The notes: generated from the sequence alone by a model not told the origin. Numbered from the stretch's first letter, positions 47,548 to 60,550 are shown. The stretch is 64,000 nt of DNA from Datura wrightii (GCA_035772735.1 JASDFA010000008.1:7856501-7920500), one strand, 5' to 3'. Made by a program: numbers and translations.

Positions 47548-49854
47548 TGTCATGCCCCGAGTTTACACCCTGGACGGAACACAGTACTTGAAGCCACAAG
47601 TGACCCCAAGTCAATCCCTGGTCTATAATACACTGGCATTTTGAGTAACATAAAAAAATTATATGCAACGGAAATTTAAAGAAAAATAATAACACTTGAA
47701 CAAGATTACATATTTAATAAAATCAATCTTAGTCTAAAAACAGCTCTACGTCTGAAAGACACTAGGTCTGATGAGCTGCTGGGACAAACCCCTAGCTAAC
47801 TCTAAATCAAAATAAAAGAAAAGAAATCATAACTAAAGCAAGTAATCTTCATCCTCGAAGGATGAGGACTCACCAACTGGATAGCTGAGTTCTTTGGTAT
47901 ACGGTCTGCTAACGGGGCTGGGATTGTGATCCTACAGCTATATCATAAAATAATATAGCATAAAAGTATGCATCAGTACCTTGAATGTACTGAGTAAGTG
48001 AGAGGAACATAATACGATAGAATTAATAATACAAGAAATGCCGAACTGGAAGACATGCAATGACCAATTAAGGCTACTAGACTGAACAACTACAATACTG
48101 AGGTGTTCTAGAAGACCCTGTCTGATGGTCAAAGCACGTCCTAAGTCTGGATTACTGATCTGAACTGAACTGGACTAAGACTAGACTGAACTGACTAGCG
48201 GGAGAGTCTATAACCGACACGTAACCACGTGATCTAGATGTGGAGTCTGATGTATACACCCCACTGGTAGGTCCCAATATACCTTGCCAGGGTATAAAGG
48301 AATGAACTGGGTGATCACAAAAGTCTAGGCCCATTTAGGCCAATAATTATTGAAATCTACATTGGCAATGTAGTTTTGGGAACCTAGGTGCGCTGGAACC
48401 CCGGTCCTCTCGATGCTAAGTCCTACTACTACTAGATAAACTTGAATGGAATATTAGCCTAATAGCTCAAAGCTGGGGCCCAAGACTAGTCGGGGATACA
48501 TGTTTGAAAGTACCCCGAGAATCTTAATGGACTAGATTCTGCAACTGGGTTCTAGACTGGCCAAAGCTGCTTAGTTAGAAGCATCGTAACTATTTGAGAA
48601 CAAACTGAAATATGAACTGGGTTGTAGACTGGTCAGAGCTTCTTATCTAGAATCGTCGTAACCGTCTGAGAACAAACTAAAATTTGAACTGGGGTCCTAA
48701 GGCTAGTCAGAACTATATGTCTAAAGTGTCATGACAGCATAGTGGACCAATAAAATTGGATTCTGAATCTGATTGTGATAACTGGGAGGTGATACTAATA
48801 CCTCAGGAAGTTTTGTAGTCAAACTCATCAGCTGACGTTTCTGACTGACACTGGGAAATTTCATATTTTGAATAAGGCTAGACAATCATGTAGTTGACTG
48901 AGAATTTAGCATGTAAAGTAGTAAGGGAGTTCACTTCACTAGTATAGTCAAGGATATTCCAAGGTTTATCCTTTCAAATCATGAATTTCTAGTCTGTTCC
49001 ACCTTCAAGAAACAAGGCTGAAGTTGATGCACAGAGATAAGCACCAATTTCTATTCGGGGGTCACAAGGGAAGAACTATCCCCTTGTTGAATTCCCACAT
49101 ACCTGATAAAGAATTTCCCGCAAGAAGGAAGCTTGTACTACTGCAATGGAGGAAACCCTAGTCTTTCTTGAGAGCTTCTGAAGAAGAAAGGTTACTGTAT
49201 TTTTTTTTCTGAAGATGGGTGGGAATGAGGGGGGAAAACCATTTAACCCCACTAATAGGTCTGAAATTATGTCTAAAACAACGTAGTTTAAAGTTTATGA
49301 GGGTAGGAAATTACTGAATGACCCTAGGAAATTCGCAGGGAAAACTGACTACTAGTCCCCACGGGGGACCCTACGACTCGTGGTCACGGTCGTTGGGTCC
49401 ACTGCCTTGAATCCCCTATTGGTCACCACGAGGGACACCATGACTCGTGGTGTACCCTACAACTCGTGGTGAACCCACTCATCAACCATACTGCCAATAC
49501 CCATACTCTCCCATCTATTTTGAACCATGGGTCACCTAATGAATCGTGGCCTGGATCACGACTCGTGGTGACTAATGGTGAAGTTCACTGCCCATATTCT
49601 CTTGGTCTTCACATTATCCTTGACCATGGGTCATCTTACAACTCATGGGGTGGACCACGACTCGTGGTCAAACTCGTGGTCACCTCAACCACCCAAAATT
49701 TCAAAATAAGCCCTAGGACTCACCACGAGTCACTTAATGACTCGTGGTCACTCCACACGGGTCATAGAATGACTCATTCTGTGACCTAAAGCAGATTTCT
49801 CAGTTTTCTCTAATTTAAGTCCCAGTCTAGTCCTTGAGTTTCTGGGGTATTACA
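47548..49854 (-). repeat. element F 3' LTR
   Basis: Plus-strand ends TGTCATGCCCCGAG and GGGGTATTACA, 2307 bp. A word block at 49360-49780 has many CGACTCGTGGT/ACCACGAGTC variants in both orientations. About 250 bases shorter than the 5' LTR owing to one length difference near 49045-49055. Confidence 0.88.
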
Positions 49855-49889
49855 ATATCTCTCTCTTAGGAACATTCATCCTCGAATGT
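49855..49889 (-). promoter_or_regulatory. F polypurine tract and inverted motif
   Basis: The minus strand reads CCTAAGAGAGAGATAT before the 3' LTR, then ACATTCATCCTCGAATGT at 49872-49889, the same near-palindrome as in B and D with one changed base. Confidence 0.75.
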
Positions 49890-50109
49890 TAGAAAAGACA
49901 TAGAAAAGTAGAGAGATGCAATGATAATATTCAAATACTGATCATTAAACCAAAAACTGACGAAATAAATACCTCCGATTCAAACTACATAATTGAACTG
50001 AATTCACTTTTCTTACATACATCCAAGAAACAAAAGAAACTTAAACACATGAATTGAACATGAAAACTAAATTGAGTTCTAAGGCGGGACTGACATCTCA
50101 AGCTGTGAC

Positions 50110-53100
50110 TGAGGCGATAGCGAATAAGTGTGGGTATCTGGCCATCATATTTGCTTTGGCCTCCCACATAGCTCCCTCCACCTATTGATTTCTCCATAAG
50201 ACTTTGACTGAAGCTACTTCTTTGTTCCTCAGCTTACGAACCTGACAATCAAGGATCTGGACTGGGACCTCCTTATATGAGAGACTATCCTTTATTTCTG
50301 CACTTTCCAATGACACAATTGAAGTTGGATCACCAATGCATTTCTTCAATAATGACACATGGAATACTGGGTGCACAGAAGCCAACTCGGAAGGTAATTC
50401 CAGCTCATAGGCTACCTTGCCAATTTGCCTCAGAATTCTGTAGGGTCCCATATATCTCGGACTGAGCTTTCCCTTCTTTCCAAACCTCATCACCCCTTTC
50501 ATGGGTGAAATTTTCAGATAGACCCAGTCATTCAAAGCAAACTCCAATTCTCTTCTCCTCACATCAGCATAAGATTTCTGATGGCTTTGAGTTGTTTTCA
50601 ATCCTTTTCGGATGAGCTATACCTTCTGCATAACTTCATGAACAGAGTCTGGCCCGATTATTGCAACTTCACCAACCTCAAACCATCCAATAGGAGACCT
50701 GCACTGTCTACCATACAATGCCTCAAACGGGGCCATCTAGATGATGGAGTGATAACTATTGTTGTACGCAAACTCGATAAGAGGCAAGTGGTCATACCAA
50801 CTACCCTTGAAATTGATCGTGCATGCTATCAACATATCTTCTAGGGTCTAAATAGTCTGCTCAGCTTGCCCATCTGTCTGCGGGTGAAAAACTATGCTGA
50901 GCTTGACCTGGGTACCAAGTCCCTTTTAAAAAGACTTCCATAAATGTGAGGTGAACTGGGTACCTCTGTTTGAGATGATGGATAATGGCACCCCATGAAG
51001 CCGGTCCAACTCCCGGATGTAAAGTCTAGCATAGTCCTCAGCTGAATATGTAGTTTTAACTGGGAGGAAATGTGCTGACTTAATCATCCGATCTACGACT
51101 GCCTAGATGGAATCATGTAGCCGATGAGCTTGAGGTAGGCCCATAATAAAGTCCATATTTATTTGTTCCCACTTCCACGTGGGTATGTTGATATCTTGAT
51201 TCATACATCCCGGTCTCTGATGCTATACCTTTTCTTGCTGGCAGTTCAAACACTTGGCTATGAATTCGGCGATGTCTCTCTTCATGTTGTTCCACTAGTA
51301 AATATCCTGCAAATCACGGTACATTTTAGTAGAACTAGGGTGGATGGAGTATCTCGAGTTGTGTGCTTCAGCCAATATCTACTATCTCAGGTCACCGACG
51401 TTCGATACGCACAATCTGCCCTGATAGCGAAGCACACCATCTCCCCTTTTGGAGAAAGACTCAACCTCCTTTCTGAGAACCACTTCCTTGAGTTTAAGAA
51501 GGATGGGATCTTCATCCTATTTGGACTTAACTTCAACAACCAAAGAGGATTCTGACCCGCTCTGCATCACCACTCCACCCTCAGCTGAGTCAACCAACTG
51601 TACCCCTAACCAAGCTAGCCTGTGAATATCCTTCGCCAACTCCTTTGTGCCTTCCTCAATATGATCCACACTTCCCATAGATACTCCGCTTAGTGCATTA
51701 GCCACCACATTGGCTTTTCCTTGGTGATATAGCACGCTCATGTCATAATCCTTTAGGAGTTCCAACCACCTTCTTTGATAGAGATTCAGGTCCTTCTAAC
51801 TGAATACGTATTGAAGGCTATTGTGATGGGTGAAAACATCAACATGAGCCCCTTATAGGTAATGTCTCCATATTTTCAATGCAAACACTACTGTTGCCAA
51901 CTCCAAGTCATGAGTTGGATAATTCTTTTCATGAACCTTGAGATGTCTGGAGGCGTAGGCTATCACTTTGCCCTGCTGCATCAGAATGCAACCGAGTCCA
52001 ACTCTGGAAGCGTCATAATAAACTACAAATCCATCCGATCCTTTTGGTAGAGTCAATACAGGAGCAGTAGTGAGGTGAATTCTTAACTCCTGGAAACTCT
52101 TCTTACATGCATCTGATCACTGGAACTTCACCTTTTCCTGAGTTAGCCTAGTCAGTACAGATGCTATGGAAGAAAAGCCCTTTACAAAGTGTTGGTAGTA
52201 ACCGACCAAACCCAAGAAGCTTCTAATTTCGGTTGGGGAGGTTGGTTTGGGCTAGTCTTTCACTACTGCTATCTTTTAAGGATCAACTTGAATGTCTTCA
52301 CCCGAGACCACGTGACCCAGGAAAGTCACAGACCTCAACCAGAATTCACACTTGCTGAACTTGGCGAACAGCTGGCGGTCTTTGAGTGTCTGAAGCACTA
52401 TCCTCAGGTGGTTAGCACGCTCTTCCTCATTTCTAGAGTATACTAGAATGTCGTTGATGAATACGATGATGAACATATCCAAATACTGCTTGAAGACTAT
52501 TCATCAGGTCCATAAAGGCTGTAGGGATATTTGTTAGTCCGAAGGACATAACCACGAACTTGAAGTGACCATACCGAGTCCTAAAAGCTATTTTTGATAT
52601 GTCATACTCTCTGAATCTTAGCTGATGATACCCCGACTTGAGATCTATTTTGGAGAAACAGCTGGCTCCCTAAAGTTGGTAGAACAGGTCATCAATTCTG
52701 GGTAGGGGATACCTGTTCTTGACTATGACCTTGTTCTACTGACGGTAATCGATGCACATTCTGAGGGAACCGTCTTTCTTTCACACGAATATCATTGGAG
52801 CACCCCAGGGAGAGATGATAAGTCTGATAAAACCCTTATCAAGAAGATCTTCTAGCTTCTCCTTCAACTCCTTAAGTTCAGCCGGAGCCATTATATAAGG
52901 AGGATGGAGATGGGATGAGTATCTGGAATTAGGTCTATGCTGAAGTCAATTTCCCATTTAGGAGGGACTCCGGGAAGATCTTCAAGGAACACATCTGGAA
53001 ACTCTCTAACAACAGGGACTCACTGGATAGTTGGGGTCTCAAAATCGAAATCCTTGACCCGAACTAGATGATAAATATATACCTAAGAAATAAGCTTCTT

Positions 53101-53440
53101 GGTCTTAAGGTAGGAAATAAATCTACCCTTCGGCGCTGAACTACTACCCGATCATTCTAAAGCTAGTTCATTAGGGAATTGAAACTTGACGACCCTAGTT
53201 CTAACTAAGGCATACACGGAGTGTAGCCAATCCATGCCAAGAATGAGGTGAAAATCAACATGTCTAAATCTACAAGGTCAGCTGGAATGACTTTATTGCA
53301 TGCTAATATTGGACAGTTTCTATATACCCCGCTAGCTCTAACTGACTAACCAACTGTGGTGGAGACCGAGAAACGTTCTGATAGTGCTTCTGGACTGATA
53401 TTGAACTGAACTGCTACGTAGGGAGTAATGAACGATAGTG
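50110..53440 (-). pseudogene. element F pol: RT, RNase H, integrase, chromodomain
   Basis: RT region about 53000-52276: KIDLRSGYHQLR-like text, FGLTN, then VFINDILVYS, where the catalytic Asp-Asp pair reads Asn-Asp; FSKCEFWL and FLGHVVS follow. RNase H at 52056-51517 (VVYYDASRVGLGCILMQQG, YASRHLKVHEKNYPTHDLEL, KDYDMSVLYHQGKANVVANALS). The integrase is in pieces at 51500-50650. The end at 50601-50182 holds RRRELEFALNDWVYLK, KKGKLSPRYMGPYR, HPVFHVSLLKK, and the chromodomain EVPVQILDCQVRKLRNKEVASV up to a TAG at 50182-50184, with VEGAMWEA readable beyond it. The CAG-to-TAG change fits Gln in relatives. RT is dead by the catalytic change as well as by stops. Confidence 0.88.
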
Positions 53441-54684
53441 TGGCCCCCAAATCAAGCAGGGCATATACATCTAAGTGGAAAAGACATAACATACCCGTGA
53501 CTACATCTGGTGAATTCTCCTGATCCTGACGAGATGATAATGCATAAAAGTGATTTTGGCGTTGGCCTCCTTCCGTACTTGATGTGTTAGCCTGTTGAGC
53601 TGGTCGGCCTGTTGGAGTTGCTGAGGTGGTGGACTACGATCTCCCTTGTCCTGCTGACGGGCCTTCCTTGAGCTGATGCTCAAGCTGTCCACAACCAAAA
53701 CAGTCCTCTCGACCCTGAAGGCACTCTCCCGGGTGGTTCTTGCCGAACTTGGGGCAGACTGGATATCTATTCCTAGTACTGTAGCTCTGAGATTGAGAGC
53801 CAGATGCTCCACCCCTTTAGTCCTGGCAGGACCGAAAGGTAGGGGCGCTAGCTGAGCTGGGTGTTGGAGCCCTCTGCTGCTGCTATGGGCGGTTGCTACC
53901 GCCTGACCTCTAGTGTCCATGATCTGACTGGCCTGTCCTTTCCTACTTATTCTTTTTTTCCACATCCCTCAATTTTTCAGTCTCGATCTTCTGGGCATAA
54001 ACAATCATACTTGAGAGGTCGATATCCTTGATCAGCATCACGGTCCTGCACTCTTTGAGAACCATGTTTGACACCCCATTCATAAATTTCAGCATGCGAG
54101 CCCTTGGCTCAGCCACCATCTCTGGAGCATATTTGGAAAACCTGGTAAACTCTAGAGCATACTCTTCCACGGTTCTGTTTCCCTGTCTCAGGTTTATGAA
54201 CTCCGCTACCTTGGCCTCCCTGAGCTCTCTAGGTAAAAATCTATCCAGAAAGGTGGTGTTGAACTCCTCCCACTCCATCGGTCCTGCTCCCGCTAGTCGC
54301 CCCTCCTTCCACTATTCATACCAGACATGGGGCTACCCCTTTTAGCTGTTAGGCAGCCAGGTTAGCACTCTCGGAGGAGCTAACACCCATTATACGGGTA
54401 TTCTTTCTAATCTTATCTACGAACTCTTGGGGGTCCTCCCCCACCTTGGATCCCTGAAATGATGGAGGGTTCATTCAGGTGAAGTCCTGCACCCTAGAAG
54501 CTGCCGTAGACCCATTGTTATTAACTGGAACCACATGCTGGTTCACCTGGTTGGTCACAGTTTGGGCGAGTAGCTGAATGGCCGCCCTGAATTCTTCAGT
54601 TGATACCGAGTCGTCCTATGGGGCTGGTGGAGTTGTCTGTTGGGCATTTCTATCCCTCCTTCCATTGCTGCATCGTGGAGCCAT
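53441..54684 (-). pseudogene. element F gag and protease
   Basis: The start MAPRCSNGRRDRN (ATG at 54682-54684) is about 200 bases after the primer site. The N-terminal arm contains MNPPSFQGSKVGEDPQEFVD after a stop, then the capsid domain at 54278-53943 (MEWEEFNTTFLDRFLPRELRE, FINLRQGNRTVEEYALEFTR, FSKYAPEMV). A zinc-knuckle region near 53740 (CPKFGKNHPGEC, then CFGCGQLEHQ) leads to the protease, whose active-site motif near 53440-53470 reads LLDLGATLSF (Asp-Leu-Gly-Ala). At least three TGA/TAG codons and one frame change interrupt the N-terminal half. Gag and protease ran as one polyprotein in this lineage. Confidence 0.82.
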
Positions 54685-54888
54685 AAATCACTGAGATGAA
54701 GTAGAGCACAAGTTAGGAGAATGATTTTTGGAATTGAATTTCAACGCATGATAAGGAGTATGAAATGAAGGGAAGTTTCCTAATGACATCTCATAGCCTC
54801 CCCGTCCTAAGTGTGGCGTGCTTCACACCCATGAAGAGAACTCTACTCAATGCGGCTTTTAGACATTGGAGGATACTCCGAACATAGT

Positions 54889-54900
54889 GCTCTAACACCA
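54889..54900 (-). promoter_or_regulatory. F primer-binding site, degraded Met tRNA type
   Basis: The minus strand reads TGGTGTTAGAGC where the intact site in B reads TGGTATCAGAGC: two mismatches, both transitions. It lies four bases from the 5' LTR. Confidence 0.7.
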
Positions 54901-54904
54901 AGTT

Positions 54905-57458
54905 TGTCACGCCCCATGTCTACACCCTGGACGGAACACGTCACTTGTAGCCATAAGTGACCCCAAGTCATTCCCTGGTGTATAATACACTGGCTTTTTG
55001 AGTAACATAAAAAAAAATTATGTGCAACTGAATAACACTTGAACAAGATTACATATTTAATAAAATCACTCTTAGTTTGAAAACAGCTCTACATCTGAAA
55101 GCCACTAGGTCTGATGAGCTGCTGGGACAAACCCCCAACTAAATCCAAATCAAAATAACAGAAAAGAAATCATAACTAAAGCAAGTAATCTTCGTCCTCG
55201 AAGGATGAGGACTCACCAACTGGATAGTTGAGTTCTTCGATATGTGGTCTGCTAACAGGGCTGGGACTGTGATCCTGTAGCTGTATCATAAAACGATACA
55301 ACATAAAAGTATGTATTAGTACCTTGAATGTACTGAGTAAGTGCGAGGAACATAATACGATAGAATAAATAATAAAAAAAGCCGAACTGGAAGACATGAA
55401 ATGACCAACTAAAGCTACTGGATTGAACAACTACAATATTGAGGTGCTCTAGAAGACCCTATCTGATGGTCAAAGCATTTTCAAAGTCTAGATTACTGAT
55501 CTGAACTGAACTAGAAGGAGACTAGCCTAAACTGACTAGTGGGAGAGTCTATAACTGACATGTAACCACATGATCTAGACGTGGAGTCCGAGGTATACAC
55601 CCCACCGATAGGACCCAATATATCTTGCCAGGGTATAAAGGCATGAACTAGGTGATCACAAAAGTCTGGGGCCAATTAGGCCAATAATTATTGAAACCTA
55701 CACTGTAATGTAGTTCTGGGAACCTAGGTGTGCTGGAACCTTGGTCCGCTCGGTGCTAAGTCCTACTCCTATTGGATAAACCTAAACTAAATACTAGGCT
55801 GATAGCTCGAAGCTGGGGCCCAAGACTAGTCAGGGATATGTGTCTGAAAGTACCCCGAGAGTCTTAACGGACTAGATTCTGAAACTGGGTTCTAGACTTG
55901 TCAGAGCTGCTTATCTAGAAGCGTCATAACCGTCTGAGAACAAACTAAAATCTGAACTGGGTTCTAGACTTGTCAAAGCTGCTTATCTAGAAGCGTCGTA
56001 ACCGTTTGAGAACAAAATGAAATTTGAACTGGAGTCCTAAGGCTAGTCAGAACTATATGTCTAAAGTGTCATGACCGCCTAGTGGACTAATAAATTGGAT
56101 TCTGAATCTGATTCTGATAACTAGGAGGTGATACTGACACCTCAGGAAGTTTCGTAGTCAAACTGGTCAGCTGACATTTCTGACTGACACTGAGAAATTT
56201 CATATTTTGACTAAGGCTAGACAATCATGTAGCTGACTGAGAATTTAGCATGTAAAGTAGTGAGAGAGTTCACTTCACTAGTATAGTCAAGGAAATTCCA
56301 AGGTTTATCATTTCAAATAATGAATTTCTAGTCTGTTCTACCCTCAAGAAACAGGGCTGAAGTTGATGCACATAGATAAGCATCAATACTACCATTAGTT
56401 GGTGGGAAAATACCTATAATTAAAATACAAGATGATTCTACATGGATTAAACAAGACATTATCAAGGATTTCTCAACATTCGAGAATCTGCAGGGCTAAG
56501 ATTCACTTTTGTGGAAATAATATCAATTTACTCATGAACTGATGGAAATCATGTCTACAAATGATTGTGGATATCATTCTATGCGAATTCAAAGATAATT
56601 TACATATAATCTCTTCGCATTCGAAAGCTCAGGGCTTAGATTCATAAAGAAATTTGAGGAGAGTTTCGGGGGTCACAAGGGAAGAACTATCCCTTTGTTG
56701 AATTTCCACATTCCTGATAATGAATTTCCCCAAAGATGGAAGCTTGTACTATTGCAATGGAGGAAATCCTAGTCTTTCTTGAGAGCTTCTGAAGATGAAA
56801 GGTTATGGTATTTTTTTCTGAAGATGGGTGCGAATGAGGGGGAAAACCGTTTAACCCCACTAATAGGTCTGAAATTATGTCTAAAATGACACAGTTTAAA
56901 GTTTAGGAGGGTAGGAAATTACTGAAAGACCCTAGAAAATTCGCAGGGAAAACTGACTGCTAGTCCCCATTGGGGACCCTACGACTCGTGCCCAGTGACC
57001 ACGACTCGTGGTCACGGTCATTGGGTCCACTACTCAGAATCCCCTATTGGTCACCACGACTCATGGTGTACGCTAAGACTCATGGTGATCCACTTGTCAA
57101 CTACGCTACCAACACCCATACTCTCCCATCTATTTTGAACCACTGGTCACCTAATGAATCATGCCTGGATCATAACTCGTGGTGACTAATCGTGAAGTTC
57201 ACTACCCATATTCTCTTGGTCTTCACATTAGCCTTGACCACGAGTCATCTCATGACTCGTGGGGTGGACCACGACTCGTGGTCACCTCAACCACCCAAAA
57301 TTTCAAAATAAGCCCCCAGGTCTCACCACGAGTCACTTAACAACTCGTGGTCACTCTCCATGGGTCACAGAATGACTCGTTCTGTGACCTGAAGCAGAAT
57401 TCCCAGTTTTCTCTAATTTATGTCCCAGGTATAGTACTTGAGTTTCCGAGGCATTACA
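54905..57458 (-). repeat. element F 5' LTR
   Basis: Plus-strand ends TGTCACGCCCCATG and GGCATTACA, 2554 bp. Relative to the 3' LTR it carries an extra stretch of about 250-270 bases at roughly 56390-56660. The word block lies at 56970-57390. Confidence 0.88.
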
Positions 57459-59110
57459 ACCCCATACAGATAGTGTCTCCAAATCTTCAAAGAGAATACT
57501 ACCGCTGCCAACTCGAGGTCATGAGTGGAATAGTTCTTTTCAATGGACTTTCAGCTGCCTGGAAGCATGGGCTATAACTTTACCATGCTGCATTAATACA
57601 CAACCAAGGCTGATCCTTGAGGCATCAAAATATACCACAAACCCATCGATACCCTTAGGTAGGGTCACTGTTGGTGATGAGGTGAGTTGAGTCTTCAACT
57701 CTTGGAAGCTTTTCTCATAGGCCTCTGACTATTGAAACTTTACTTTTTTCTTGGTCAGCTTAGTCAATGGTGCTGTAATGGATGAAAATCCTTCCACAAA
57801 CCTCCTGTAGTAACCAGCTAAGCCCAAGAAACTCCTCATATCTGAAGGAATCACTGGTCTAGGCCAATTCTTCCAGCTTCTATATTTTGAGAGTCCGCCT
57901 GTACAACCTCACTTGACACCACATGACCCAAAAGTGCTATTGAGTTTAACCAAAACTCACACTTGCTGAATTTAGCAAGCAACTGCGATCCTTAAGAGTT
58001 TGTAGCACCACCCTCAAATGAGCGACATGCTCCTCTTTGCCCCGAGAGTATATGAGAATGTCATCTATGAACACAATCATGAACATGTTCAAATATGGTA
58101 CGAACACCTTGTTTATCAAATCCATAAAAGTTGCAAGAGCATTTGTTAGTCCAAACGACATAACTACAAACTCATAGTGACCATACTGAGTCCTGAAGGC
58201 TGTCTTCGAGATGTCACTCTCTCTAACCCTGAGCTGATGATATCCGGATTTGAGGTCTATCTTTGAAAAACACTTGGAACCCTAAAGCTGGTCAAACAAG
58301 TCATCAATTCTGGGGAGGGGATAACTGTTCTTGACTTTGACCTTGTTCAACTGCCGATAGTCAATGCACATCCGGAGGGAACCATCCTTCTTTCAGACAA
58401 AGAATACTGGCGCACCCTACGGGGATTTGCTAGGTCTGATGAAGCCCTTGTCTAAAAGATCCTTCAACTGCTCCTTCAACTCCTTTAGCTCAGTTGGAGC
58501 CTGTAAGGAGGAATAGATATAGGTAGCGTATCGGAAGAAGTTCAATACCAAAATAGATCTCCCGCTAAGGAGGAATTCCCGGTAGATCATATGGAAACAC
58601 TTCTGGTTATTCGTACACTACAGAAACTGATTGTATAGTTAGGGTTCCAGATGTAGCATGCTTAACCCTAACTAGATGGTACACACAACACTTAGAGATC
58701 ATCGTTCTGGCCTTAAAGTAGGAAATGAAGTGACCTATAGGCACAACTGAACTACCCTTCCACTCTAGGACTGGCTCACTCAAAAATTGGAACTCTACCG
58801 CACGAGTTCTACAATTTACTGAGGCATAAAATGCATGTGGTCAACCCATGCCAAAGATAACATCAAAATCTGTCATGGCTAGATCTACTAAATCTACTAA
58901 GGTGACTGTACACCCATCAAGCTATAATTAAATCACCGACTAGAGTAAAGACTGCGAAGGGTTCTGATTGGATTTTGGGACAGGCTCCGAAACTACTAGC
59001 AACATAGGGCGTCACAAAAGATAAAGTAGCCCTTGGGTCTAAAAATGCATATACATCAAGGTAAAATACTCGTAACATACCAATAACTACATCTGGAGAA
59101 ACCTCTTGCT
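57459..59110 (-). pseudogene. element D pol 5' part (protease, RT, RNase H start)
   Basis: Protease at 59110-58917: VVIGMLRVFYLDVYAFLD, with the active-site motif reading Asp-Pro-Arg-Ala in place of Asp-Pro-Gly-Ala. RT at 58400-57946: a YRQLNKVKVKN-like stretch, then MSFGLTNALATFMDLINKVF and VFIDDILIYSRGKEEH with the catalytic Asp pair intact; a frameshift follows KDR (SCLL in place of the usual KFSKCEFWL reading). The RNase H start at 57660-57459 (FVVYFDASRISLGCVLMQ-like text in broken frame) ends at RHYLYG, where element F interrupts and the gene resumes at 47547. Inactive. Confidence 0.85.
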
Positions 59111-60340
59111 CCTGACGCAATGCGAGGGCATAGAATCTATTCTAACGCTGACCACCACCTGCACTAGTGAAGGAACCCTGCTTAGCTGAGTGTGCTAGTG
59201 GGGCTGTTGAACTAGTGGCTGGGTCTCAGCCCTTACCATGGCCCTGTCTAGTTGCTGGACAATCTCTGAGCATATGTTCGGGCTTCCCACACTTGAAACA
59301 AGCACCTGTACCTGCTAGGCACTGACCAATGTGCCTTCAGCCACACCTATAACAACCTGGAATATTAGGCTCTAAGGATCTGCTCCCTTAACCTCGAGAG
59401 CCTGATGCTCGTCCTCTCTGGTCGTGCCTAGATCTTGATGGCACACTTGCTACTGATGGCGTTGGGGCTGATGATCTCCGATGGGACTGTTGATGATGCC
59501 CACCACCAGAACTCTACTGGGAGAACCCAAAACTATCGGTCTTGGCCCTTTTGGCCTCTCTCTCCTGCTCACTCACCTACACTGCCACTATCTACTGGAC
59601 ATGCAAAATCAAGAGCGAGAAGTCCATATCCTGATGAAGCATAGTGGTCCTGCAATCCTTGACCAAATAGCCTGCTATCCCATGTACGAACCTGCACACT
59701 CGAGCCCTCTGATCAACCACCATCTCTGGTGCATATTTGGACAGGCGGGTGAACTCTAGAGCATACTCCTGGATCGTCTTGTTGTTCTGTCTCAAGTTCG
59801 AAAATTCATTTGCTTTGATCTCTCTCATCTCTCGGGGAAAGGACCGATCCAAGAACACGATATGGAACTCATCCCAACCAATGGGACCTGCTCCAACTGC
59901 CCTGCTATCCTTCCACTGTCTGAACCAGATATGGGCAACCCCTTTCAACTGATAAGAGGCTAGGTCTGCGCACTCCTCACTTGTCACCCCTATAATCTTG
60001 GTGATCTTCTGGATTTCATCAATAAACTCGTGTGGATCCTTGTTCACCTTCGATCCGAGGAACTTCAGAGGGTTCATCCTAAGAAAGTCCCTGACTCTTG
60101 CCGCTGCCGCATTCCCATTCTGGGGAACATGCGCTACCGCCTTCTGGTTGACTTGGGAGGTCAATGCCTATGCTAACATCTAGATGACTGCCTAAACTTA
60201 ACATGGGCAACAAGCTCGGGCACATGATCCTCGGGGGCTGGTGAGGCCTGCTGGTTCCCACTTTCATTGCCATTCTCATAACCATTCTCATGGACATTTC
60301 TGTTCTCGTTCCTTCTTCCATTATCTTGGCAAGGAGGCAT
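59111..60340 (-). pseudogene. element D gag
   Basis: The ATG at 60338-60340 opens MPPCQDNGRRNENRN, an Asn/Glu-rich N-terminus. After a frame change the main piece at 60164-59592 reads ARVRDFLRMNPLKFLGSKVN, EFIDEIQKITKIIGV, then the capsid core (YQLKGVAHIWFRQWKD, FPREMREIKANEFSNLRQ, YALEFTRLSKYAPEMV). Downstream at about 59280-59350 is a zinc-knuckle-like stretch with Cys/His at the usual spacing (CFKCGKPEHMLRDC-type text with a change), before the protease. Closely similar to the F gag. Confidence 0.82.
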
Positions 60341-60534
60341 GATTCTTCAAACGAGTATAGCACGAGTTAGAATGATAGAGAGACATTTCATCGCACAACA
60401 TAGATCATGAAAGAAGGGAAATTTCCTAAAATATTTCATAGCCTCTTCATCATAAGTGTGGTGCGCTTCACACCCATGAAAAAAACTCTACTTAACGCGG
60501 CTTTCGGACACCCTAGGACACTTTAAAACTGAAT

Positions 60535-60546
60535 GCTCAGATACCA
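60535..60546 (-). promoter_or_regulatory. D primer-binding site, Met tRNA type
   Basis: The minus strand reads TGGTATCTGAGC, one base different from the initiator-Met site in B, four bases from the 5' LTR end at 60551. Confidence 0.8.
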
Positions 60547-60550
60547 GATT

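Larger units (their letters stand above)
47548..57458 (-). mobile_element. element F: full-length chromovirus nested in D
   Basis: LTRs at 47548-49854 and 54905-57458, primer site 54889-54900, gag, protease, RT, RNase H, integrase and chromodomain all present in minus order, total 9911 bp. It is inserted in the RNase H region of D, whose text resumes on the other side. Flanking bases are ACCGT and ACCCC, a poor match, so the target duplication has eroded or the boundaries are off by a base. All coding parts have stops. Confidence 0.9.

Noticed and set aside
47543..57463. Clean target duplication for F
   Set aside because: Flanks read ACCGT and ACCCC; only three of five bases match, so I do not claim a duplication although pol continuity shows the insertion.
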